A stretch of 64,000 bases of DNA, from positions 1-64,000 of the forward strand of contig JASANG010000291.1 in NCBI GenBank assembly GCA_030248215.1, written 5' to 3'. Origin of the DNA: Enoplolaimus lenunculus (Eukaryota > Nematoda > Enoplea > Enoplida > Thoracostomopsidae). A program made the position numbers and the translations under genes. Below are positions 34,101 through 41,200 of the stretch, in pieces. The notes beneath the pieces were generated by a model, which was not told the DNA's origin, searched no databases, and saw only the letters and a list, made by a program, of their open reading frames with translations. Each line of letters begins with the position of its first letter. The stretch's first letter is position 1.

Positions 34101-34896
34101 AAGCCTAAGCAAAAAAAGTAATCTAGAATCTAAACCTACTCTTTTATAGACCCACCAGAAACCTGGTCGCCCCTTAAAGTAACAAGGAACCAGTACCGTT
34201 ACAGTAGTATAAGCATATTCTTAACCGTCAACCAAAAGAAAACATTAATCTAAAGCTTAAGGTTACTGTATTGCAGTCCTGCAGGAAAATGTTTCGCCCG
34301 CGATATTTGGGCGACAAATCGAACCTTTGTCTTCAGGTGACATGCCTGCGTATTCGATGTTGTTTTCAATCTGTGTTTGCGTATATATAGTACTCGGTCT
34401 TGCTGTAATGACAATGCTTGTCGCATTAGCACAGCGGCACATTCGTTTATTGTTTCAAAGAATTCATTATTATGGAATGGGGGTCGGAAATACACTCAAA
34501 GAATATCGATCACGGTATGAACAGTTAGATTTGGATGACGAATTACATACTGTTGTATTACTGGTCGCTGAACAACGTAGGAAGGCGGCACATCAAAGAA
34601 AACTGGCTAAACAATGCAATAATTTGTTACATGCCGAACGTAGTAGCTATGGTACGTTTAACAATGACGTCACTGGCAGAACAGCGTGCGAAAATAGTGA
34701 CATACGGCTGCGACCGTGGGAAAAACGTCTGGGACCGTGGGAACAACAATGTGAATATCCGGTTTCTGGGAAATGGGATATGGTTGGACAGTGGCAACCG
34801 GCGTTTATGCCTTCGACGGTACAAGAAATTGCATTTGCTGATGATCAAGTTTCAGTGATTTCGAATGGGTCCAAAAATGGTGAGGAAACGAATTGA
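25166..34896 (+). CDS. Two-pore-domain potassium channel (TWK/K2P-like) with altered selectivity filters, 5' exon(s) not found
   Basis: Six exons join in phase: 25166-25378, 26260-26422, 26739-26877, 30528-30656, 32734-32894 and 34337-34896 (stop TGA), giving 454 residues. Order: TM1 (SLAAVLCLYIWFGALTFVYL), an extracellular cap loop with an NLT glycosylation site, pore helix 1 (WSYASAVLYSLAI), filter 1 TTTGYS, TM2 (GILYGMLGFPVMF), cytoplasmic loop, TM3 (MITAILIVFCSLGGILY), pore helix 2 (WTVPDALYFAF), filter 2 TNVTLGD, TM4 (LFSICVCVYIVLGLAVMTML), and a 150-residue tail starting AQRHIRLLFQRIHYYG. The usual K2P filters are TTIGYG and TTIGFGD, so one glycine is lost in each (GYG to GYS, GFG to TLG). 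The exon 5 donor (G|GTTCGT) is inferred from phase; reading on would hit a stop at 32951. The N-terminal start is not identified. Introns are full of MITEs and intron 3 holds a piggyBac element. Animal K2P channels carry background potassium current; whether this one is potassium-selective is open. Confidence 0.88.
25380..25623. mobile_element. Family C MITE starting at the K2P exon 1 donor
   Basis: AAATTCAAGTAAATTGATTT matches the family C left end and begins within a few bases of the exon boundary AAG|GTATTA. The right end TTGAATTTACAGTG is at about 25610-25623. The donor GT lies where the element's own GTAAAT would be. Confidence 0.75.
25656..25843 (-). mobile_element. Family A MITE with 8-bp duplication in K2P intron 1
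   Basis: 188 bp. Left GGCCTGTGTATAAAACAGGG, right CGGACCTGTACTATACCTGG. The core has two runs of GCTTAGGCTTAGGCTTA. Exact duplication GAAAAGAC at 25648-25655 and 25844-25851. Confidence 0.92.
26435..26622. mobile_element. Family C MITE just inside the K2P exon 2 donor, right end lost
   Basis: GCATTGTAAATTCCAGTGAG starts 12 bases after the exon boundary at 26422. The body runs to a TTAGAGTGAGTTAAG near 26622 without a terminal TTTACAGTG. Confidence 0.75.
26917..27321. mobile_element. Family A MITE split by a family B MITE
   Basis: GACCCATGTAAAG (family A left end) at 26917-26929 is followed by a family B element (26929-27107, GGCCAATGTTACTTTAATGG to CCAGAAACCTGGACGCCC). Then the remainder of family A follows (GGGGCCGGAACGTTTTTCTG ... 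CCCTGTTCTTTGCATTGGCC). The family A core is long and rich in TTAGGC. So B jumped into A's terminal repeat. A short further B-like end (TTACTTTTAGGGTCGTCCCG) follows at about 27322. Confidence 0.72.
27420..29071 (+). mobile_element. piggyBac transposon, internally deleted, in K2P intron 3
   Basis: 1,652 bp bounded by TTAA at 27420-27423 and 29068-29071, with terminal repeats CCCTCAATGGCCCGAC and the inverse GCCGGGCCGTTGAGGG. A perfect 16-base palindrome, GTCTACATATGTAGAC, occurs three times: twice at the left (27441-27456, 27618-27633) and once at the right (29009-29024). It is probably a transposase-binding subterminal site. The element sits in the sense orientation of the channel gene and carries one broken transposase gene. 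Ends look intact, so it could be mobilised by a related enzyme elsewhere. Confidence 0.93.
27726..28873 (+). pseudogene. piggyBac transposase, catalytic core deleted
   Basis: The first frame, 27726-28577, starts MSGLHKLSLTEVVRRVLE. It has the usual acidic Ser/Asp/Glu-rich N-terminal region (about residues 20-90), then the DDE_Tnp_1_7 fold up to the first catalytic Asp block SLTVDEQLYGYRG and PAKPAKY. There it breaks. A second frame, about 28553-28873, resumes at NAFIVMKLN, a conserved helix near the end of the catalytic domain. It ends in a Cys/His-rich zinc-binding tail (CQVTSC, CSSCGKRVCKDH, CNDC). The middle of the RNase-H-like domain, with the second and third catalytic aspartates, is missing and the frame shifts at the junction. 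The protein is inactive. Full-length family members are near 550-600 residues. Confidence 0.93.
29092..29282 (-). mobile_element. Family B MITE
   Basis: Left GCGCAATGTTGGTTTTAGG (diverged), right CGGCCCTAAAAGTAGCATTG. The interior has CTTAAGCTTAGGCTGAC and CTTTAGGCTTACAC. It lies 20 bases beyond the piggyBac element. Confidence 0.75.
29558..29808. mobile_element. Family C MITE with TA duplication
   Basis: GGTA then CACTGTTAATTTCAGTGAG; ends CATTGGAATTTACAGTG then TA. In K2P intron 3. Confidence 0.9.
30162..30512. repeat. 17-bp tandem array abutting the K2P exon 4 acceptor
   Basis: About 20 copies of TAAAATTTCCTAAATTC with a few single-base variants. The array ends 15 bases before the acceptor TTTTTTAG at 30520-30527, so it takes the place of the branch-point and polypyrimidine region. 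Confidence 0.93.
30723..31123. mobile_element. Family D hAT-like MITE with exact 8-bp duplication
   Basis: 401 bp from CAGGGTTCTATCGGAATTCC to TAGTTCCGGTTGGAACCCTG. Duplication GTGTATAG at 30715-30722 and 31124-31131. In K2P intron 4. Confidence 0.93.
31195..31710. repeat. GACGGCGCCGTCC-type words and an 83-bp duplication
   Basis: 31195-31275 holds CCGTACGGCG / CGCCGCACGGG words that face each other and resemble family M. 31548-31710 is two tandem copies, about 82 bp each, of GTCATAGACTTTAGGCTTAG ... CACTTGACGTACRGCGC. The frame 31212-31490 spans this and is not called as a gene. Confidence 0.6.
32194..32494. mobile_element. Family E MITE, TTAA-flanked, intact
   Basis: 301 bp. TTAA at both ends (32194-32197, 32491-32494), termini GCCCTATTCACACGTGCAAG and GCACGTGTGAACGAGGC. 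Interior rich in TTGCAGCTG/CAGTTGCAA words. Confidence 0.9.
32558..32713 (+). mobile_element. Family A MITE with 8-bp duplication, 20 bases upstream of K2P exon 5
   Basis: 156 bp. Left GGCCCATGTAGTTCATGTAT with a small duplication in the terminal repeat, core CCTAAGTCTAAGCCTAAGCC, right CCTGTTCTCTACATGGGCC. Exact duplication ATCGACTA at 32550-32557 and 32714-32721. The exon 5 acceptor TTTTAATTTTAG ends at 32733, so the second duplication forms part of the branch-point region. Confidence 0.93.
32970..33550. other. K2P intron 5, left part
   Basis: No exon seen. CCAGTGGCGGATCC (family L end) lies at 33187. Minus-strand frames at 33029-33220 and 33266-33469 have no recognisable product. Confidence 0.45.
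33558..34183 (+). mobile_element. Family B MITE interrupted by family F
   Basis: Family B left half (33558-33662, GGCCAATGTTACTTTAAGGG ... CCTAAGACTAAGCA) and right half (34096-34183, AGCCTAAGCC ... CCTGGTCGCCCCTTAAAGTA) are separated by a 433-base family F element (33663-34095, TACTGTAGGGACCCGAATAA to ATAAATACAGTA). Family F fragments recur near 12345, 58160 and 63440. Confidence 0.8.
34186..34312 (+). mobile_element. Family A MITE, worn
   Basis: CCGTTACAGTAGTATAAGCA, TTAATCTAAAGCTTAAGGTT and CAGTCCTGCAGGAAAATGTT are family A internal blocks; the TTAGGC core is almost gone. It ends about 25 bases before the last K2P exon. Confidence 0.7.
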
Positions 34897-35166
34897 AATT
34901 GTTGGCCGAACGGAGCTGTGTATGTGCTAGGAAAACGTTGCTAACATATTGCTGTGGGTGATTTTTCAAACATAATACAAGGTAGTCATGTGGACCGGAC
35001 TAACGCCAGTGAGTCCGCGGTCTAAGTCCGGACGCCCGAGCTGGATTCTCATCATATTTGCCATGTTAATGGATATGCGTACAAAAAACCGCCTTGAAAT
35101 TTCAAAGCCCATACTTTCTTAAATTTTCATTACACAATGTCTGGCATACCAGACATTACAATTGTC
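34897..35166. other. K2P 3' flank
   Basis: No canonical AATAAA close to the stop codon. Contains no recognisable repeat or gene. Confidence 0.4.
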
Positions 35167-35436
35167 TTAACCCTTTCTCACATGAATATGTTCTATTTCC
35201 CCTGAGACCTACTTTTATGCTAGGATTCGAACTCCGGTGACTGGAGTGGGAGGCGTATACCATCACCGCTCAGCTATAGGAGCTTGACGCTCGAGCCCGA
35301 GGGGGCTCTCACGTCTTGTGGTGATTAAGTGCTATGTATACGTGTTGCAGTTGTTAAACACGGTGCGATTACATTATTTAACGTATATACAGTGCGCTTA
35401 GTTGCCTATAGGCAACTCAATGTGAGAAGGGGTTAA
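35167..35436. mobile_element. Family P: 270-bp TTAA-flanked MITE with tRNA-like cassette, copy 3
   Basis: TTAA at 35167-35170 and 35433-35436; termini CCCTTTCTCACATGAATA and AATGTGAGAAGGGG. The reverse strand of 35215-35285 reads CTATAGCTGAGCGGTGATGG (A-box-like), CGCCTCCCACTCC, then GGAGTTCGAATCC, a good B box. Confidence 0.9.
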
Positions 35437-35577
35437 ACAGCACGGAAACTTGTGTCTAAAACGGCTAAAGCATGAACGTGTTATATTAAAAAATTACTAT
35501 CGCTTTGTGTACGAAATAGGTTTCTTCCTTATAAGAAATAGTCGTCTTAACATATTTAAGAATTCATTTTCTGATTC

Positions 35578-35894
35578 CAGGGTGCAATCAGAATTCCGAT
35601 TCAGATTAGAATTCCGATTCAAAACGAGTTCTATTAAATCGTTTTCGATGAGTTAAATTATCAATATTTGATTGTAGTTTAGCTGTATAAACAGAACCGA
35701 AAAATGATTGTCAATTTGTTCATGCGACGTTTTTAAGAATTGTTGCCGGCCAACATACATCCGACATCAATATTATACTTTGTAATACAAATTATCCGTA
35801 TAGTCACAAAATTTATAGTTCCGATTCCGGTATCAATTTGCTGTTTCGATTCAGATTCGGATTCCGGTATAATCTAGTTCTGCTTTGCGCCCTG
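35578..35894. mobile_element. Family D hAT-like MITE
   Basis: CAGGGTGCAATCAGAATTCC to TCTGCTTTGCGCCCTG. Worn, with no clear duplication. Confidence 0.75.
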
Positions 35895-35924
35895 CCGCGC
35901 ATAATGCTTGTAAACGAGTTTCTC

Positions 35925-36130
35925 TGTTTATGTTCTTAAGAGTGTATAATAAATAATAGAATTTCAAATTAAGCCTAAGCCCAAGCAAAAAAATTAGTCT
36001 AAAAAGCATAAAGTTACTCTATCGCAATCCCATGAAAACGACCCGCCTCTGATCTATACATTAGGTTGTAAAATTAGACAATTTGGTTGAGCTTTAGTTC
36101 CAAGCTTTAGAGCGTAGGGTTCCTTTGCGA
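35925..36130. repeat. Dispersed repeat containing a family A remnant; second copy at 63825-63985
   Basis: TATGTTCTTAAGAGTGTATA and TAAAATTAGACAATTTGGTT-GAGCTTTA flank a family A core/right end (35966-36065) here. Matching flanks occur at 63825-63985 without the family A part, so family A seems to have inserted into an older repeat. Confidence 0.55.
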
Positions 36131-36442
36131 CTCGTTGTGTTTAGACTTAACGTCTGAAGATCCGCAAGTATAAGTCTTTTACATTAAACATATTTGTCTC
36201 GTATTTCAGAAACCTTTGTCTTGTAAGTCTATTTCATCAATATTTGAATTAGAATGCGGGATGCATTTTTTTCCTGTAAAAGTGAATTTTATCGTCTCTC
36301 ATCTGTTTTCGTACGCTCCTGACAGTAAATATACTTTTATTTGAACAATAAAGATTAGTAAAGCCAGCCACGAAATACAACTATTTTATCATAGATTCTT
36401 AGAAATTAGCACGATTACATTTTATAGTCATGTAAAGATAGC

Positions 36443-36870
36443 GGGCCCATGTATAGGATAGGGCCGGAACTGTAGTATAAGCATATTACTAAGCCTAAGC
36501 CTTTGCGTAAGGATAAGACTATTCCTAAGCCTAAGCCTTTGCGTAAGGATAAGGCAATTCCTAAGAATAAAGCCTTTGCGTAAAAATAAGACTATTCCTA
36601 TTCCTAATCCTAAGCCTAAGCCTTTGCGTAAGGATAAGACTATTCCTAAGCCTATGCCTAAGCTTAAGCCTTTGCGTAAGGATAAGACTATTCCAAACCC
36701 TATGCCTATGTCTAAGCCTTAGGGTTTGCGTAAGGATAAGACTAAGCCTAATCCTAAGCCTTTGCGTAAGGATAACACTATTCCTAAGCCTAAGCCAAAA
36801 CTCTAAAGCTTAAGCTAACTCTATTATGGCCACGCAGGAAAACATTCCGGCCCTGTTCTATGCATGGGCC
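36443..36870 (+). mobile_element. Family A MITE with expanded internal array
   Basis: 428 bp, about twice the usual size. Left GGGCCCATGTATAGGATAGG, right CGGCCCTGTTCTATGCATGG. Exact duplication AAGATAGC at 36435-36442 and 36871-36878. The core is a tandem array of roughly 36-48-base units, TATTCCTAAGCCTAAGCC plus TTTGCGTAAGGATAAGAC, repeated about seven times. Confidence 0.94.
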
Positions 36871-37042
36871 AAGATAGCAATGCAAGTGTCATTTCTTCAA
36901 GCAGATTAACTTATTATCGTTCCCAAAATTTCAATTTTTTTGAAAAATAAGTGCACGAAGTTTATTTTGAAAACATACCGAAGGTGCTGCTAAAGATAGT
37001 ATAATTTTGTAGAAACTGTGCGAGTCGCATCACAACATGAAC

Positions 37043-37640
37043 CAATGTATAGAACAGGGCCGTAACAGTAGTATAAGCATACAACTGCACAAGTAATCGT
37101 GTAAAAATAAGCAAAACGATTTTCTCGTGTTATGAAAAGCTTAATTTACATTTAGCTGTCTATCCATTCGCATTAGAGTGTCTCCACTTAAAAAAGTATT
37201 CTGAAACAAATGCGGGATAATATATCGACCAGGGTAGTATAAGCATATTCCTAAGCCTATACTTATGAGCGCCCTATTCACACGTGGAAGTTATTGCTGC
37301 GAGAACTTGCAGCTGCGAATTGCACGCAGAACTTTCATTTTTTCATCAGCCAGTAACAAAGCGGCAGCAATAAATTCAGTGAACTTGCATGGTTATTCAC
37401 AAATGTGAACTAAATTCCTAACTATTATATATTTTTAATGAATGATTTGCAGCTGCAAGTTTCTCGAACGGGATTTTGGACACTTGGAGTTCTCGCGGCA
37501 AAAACTTGCACGTGTTAATAGGGCATAAGAATGACGTTATACTTAAGCCTAAATCTAGACCAAAAACGGTCTAAAGCTCAAGCTTTACGCTATTGTAGTC
37601 CCGCAGAAAAACGTTCCGCTCTTGTTATTTACATTTTGGC
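37043..37640 (+). mobile_element. Family A pieces with nested family E insertion
   Basis: 37043-37080 is a family A left end (CCAATGTATAGAACAGGGCC). A second family A stretch (37225-37262 plus about 37530-37640) is split by a family E element (about 37264-37526, GCCCTATTCACACGTGG to CACGTGTTAATAGGGC). It lies just downstream of the TBC1D25-like gene. Confidence 0.75.
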
Positions 37641-37669
37641 CAAAATATGAAACGCGTTTAAAATAGCAT

Positions 37670-37675
37670 TTTATT
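37670..37675 (-). promoter_or_regulatory. Candidate polyadenylation signal of the TBC1D25-like gene
   Basis: AATAAA on the minus strand (context AAAAAATAAAATGC), about 60 bases beyond the stop codon at 37736. Confidence 0.6.
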
Positions 37676-37735
37676 TTTTGACACGACTGCTAACTGTACA
37701 CGGCAAATTAGCCAGAATTTGGCCAAAATGCCGTC

Positions 37736-38186
37736 TTATTTGCCAGTATCAATCATCCAGCCACTTTTCAAATAATCCGAATACAGAACTCGGGCTCGTC
37801 GTAACATTTTAGCAACGTTATGTTTTCGCACCAGACGATCGAAATATATTGCAATTTCGTTAAATTCCATTCGTTCTCGTATAATTCGGTCCCGATGCGT
37901 TAATAGCAGCGTCAACGCTAAAAATAACATAAACGGATTTCCGTCGCCTAATAAATGTGGCGGAGGTAACAAATATGCATTGTTTTTTTCAATGTTTACA
38001 AAATCGATTTCAGTGTCAACAGTGGATATATTATTATTATTATTAATTTTATTATTGTTATTGTTGCTATTATTATTTTCATTATTATTATTATTATTAT
38101 TATTATTAATTTTATTATTGTTATTACTATTATTATTTTCATCATTATTATTATTATTGTTATTGTTATTGTTGCTATTATTATTT

Positions 38187-38250
<64 letters not shown>

Positions 38251-41200
38251 ACGGCTTCAAAACAGGAGTGCCACCTTCTACAACAAGAGAATGCTCATTA
38301 TTGACAAAATAGTGCGACAAATTTGTTGATGATGTACTCTTTGGTAAATTGCCATTTGCTGGTAAACTCCTGTTTTGAATATTTGCGTTTGTTTTTGTTT
38401 TTGTTGTTGTTGTTGTTGTTGTTGTTGTGTTTGTTGTTGTTGTTGCTTGTCGATTATCACAACATAACGAACCATTATCACTATCGATGCGATCAACACC
38501 TCGAGAGACACAAGTGCAATTCTGATGCAACTGAACTGCAGTTGCAATTGCACTACTTGCAGTATACGCATCGCGACAATGCGTCGAATCTCGTTCGTCG
38601 TGTTCAAACGGCCACGTTTCCAGCTCATATTTGTTGTTTTTCCATTGTTTACCAGTTGCATCACTCAAAGCCGTTGCGAAATCGCCAATAAGATCGTCTT
38701 TGTTGTGATCACAATGCGTTTGCCAAGTATTCGTAGATTGCTTCGAACTACACGGACGCAATTCGCCACCAGGAGGTTGGGTTGATGCGCCACTGACTAG
38801 CGATGCGATACCAGAATCGGGCTGTTGTACCAAAAAGTGGCAACTCGCGATATCGCCAGCGTGATCTGATAGCGTTCCGGTCACATTTGGCACCAGGAGT
38901 TCACCAATGGCTCGGGTGCATGACGACGTTGCGCCTCCTGTTGATGATCGCGTCCGTGGAACACCACTTCCAGGGTTGATGTTGTTTTGATTTCCACCAG
39001 GAGAGCTTGAGTTTGTCGTAGATCGATGTCGAATTTTTGCCCGATTATTATCGACTCCTGTTAATTTTCGAGACAGTACTCCTGTTTCGATCACAGGTTT
39101 GAGACCAACAAAGTTGTCTTCGAACTGTTTGTTATGTTTATTCCATTGCTTAGCTTTGTCGCTTTTCGCATACTGTTTCGCTGATAACATTGTTATATCT
39201 GCTGCGAAGGCGTTACAATTATTACCGGAGTGCTTTGGTTGATCTACGCACTCCTGTTCGTCTACTGCAACCAAATGTTGTTCAAAATCACTTGGATCTA
39301 ACGATGCACTCTTGATACGATATGCTGTATGCTCTCGTGGTTTTGAAACTAAACGTCCTACTGTCACAGTATATTCTGGCAAGAATAATCCAGGAGTTTC
39401 TATTGGTGCTTTACTGTCGCTGTCAGAAACTCCTGCAGTACTCCTGTCTGTTGCCAATGAGCCTCCTGGTCTACTGTATGGTAACTCTGGCAGATATACT
39501 CCAGGAGTGACTGACTCTCGATACGGCAATAATCCAGGAGTGTCGATTGGCGACCGACCTCCAGTACCTCCTGCAACTCCTGCACTACTGCCGTGTCGCG
39601 ATCGAAACACAAGTGGTGTCGAACTGACTGAGCGACACTGAACGATATCGCAGATTTCGCTCAGACGCAAAAATTCAGACACCGACTCTTGGTCGCCACC
39701 TTGTGATCGCGGCAGTAGCGTCGTCGCTTCGGTGGCGATCGCAACCGGAGAGCCACAACGCGACAGCTCGCGATGACGTTGATGACTCATCGCGTCCAAT
39801 TGAGTTGAGCTTGATTCGACTTGGTTCATTATTTTGGGTTGATGAGTCACGCGAGATGGCGATGAGCCGCGTTGATCGATGGCACAAGTCTTGCTTGAGT
39901 TCGCCGGTAGAGGACACAATGAACTCTGCTGAGTCGAATTCACCTCGAGTTGACGAGTCATTTCGATCTGGCGAGTCACTGCGGGCTGATGACTAATCTC
40001 GGCTTGAGTTAAGCCAATCGCACTGTCATCATTAAGATTGTTGGATAATTTTTCCGGATCTATTTGAGAATTATCTTTGTCACCGACCGCGTCATGATCC
40101 CGTTGCGGTGTTACCGATACATCAGATACCCGTATTTCAGCACATGAATCATACACTGAAGCGATGACGTATTTAAAATTAGCTGATGGCTTATCGATGA
40201 CGTCAGCTGGAATTTCAGATGCTTTTAGTCCTGTATACCCAAGCTCTAATGAATCGGCTGTCTGAGGGTTATTTTCACGAGGAAGGGTACTGGCTGACCC
40301 CTGGATGGTAACAGCAACCTTTACCTGTTTAGTGGCCGCACTCGAAGTTGTAGCAGACGCGGATACTGCGGATGGCTCACCTGATGGATCACTGTAAGCT
40401 GGGTTGTTTCCAGGAATCCCTTGACTTGTATCTAAACCAGCATCTGTTGCCAGTCGAAGACGTAACTCTTCACCAAACGCTTGATAAGCCTGGAAATATA
40501 AAAAACGCTGGTTTCGTATACCTTCAACCCTCATCGGCTTAGGTTTAGGTTTAGGTTTAGGCTTGGGATTTGCAAAACGATTTCCTAAGCCTAATGCTTG
40601 ACTAAACCTTTACCTGAACCTATGTTAAAGTCTGAGCCTTGAACGTTATCATTGGCGAAACAGAAAATTTTGCGAATCTGCTAAATCATAAAATGGGAAA
40701 TTTTTGTTGATCAAACCCGAGTGCCTCAGTGTACGTGGGCCCCCCGATTTTGTATCCGTAGGTTCGCCCCTCTGTGTGAATATTTAACTGAGGTTACATA
40801 CTCTAATCCTTCAAAGTAAAAACTCGTGCTATTCATTTCAACACCGTACTCGTGTATCCGATATTGAATTCAACAGACAGACTTTGTCGCTTAGAACTAA
40901 TAACCAAATTTTTCCTTGAATCAAAGCTGCCTTCTACACTGCAAAAAATGGTGAGTCAAGTTGACCCTCTTCGAAATAGGTTTTTCGGGACTGCACAAAC
41001 TGAGTCAAATTCCACTCAGCCAGAACCAAATTTGACTCACTAATTCACTCAGTGAGTCGAATTTGAGTCGTGTAGTCCCAAAAAAACTGATTTTGGAGAG
41101 AGTCAAATTGACTTACCATTTTTTTGCAGTGTAGCAGCATAGGAGCAGATCGCTTCAAGTGACTCCTTGGTTCACAACCAAGGAGCCAAAATTTATGCCT

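Noticed and set aside
35205-35290. Functional tRNA gene on the reverse strand
   Set aside because: A and B boxes are present but acceptor and anticodon stems do not pair well by eye, and the sequence is an integral part of a 270-bp repeated element.
36443-36870. Interstitial telomere left by a chromosome fusion
   Set aside because: The TTAGGC-like run is bounded by MITE terminal repeats and an 8-bp duplication, and the same structure recurs at many loci.
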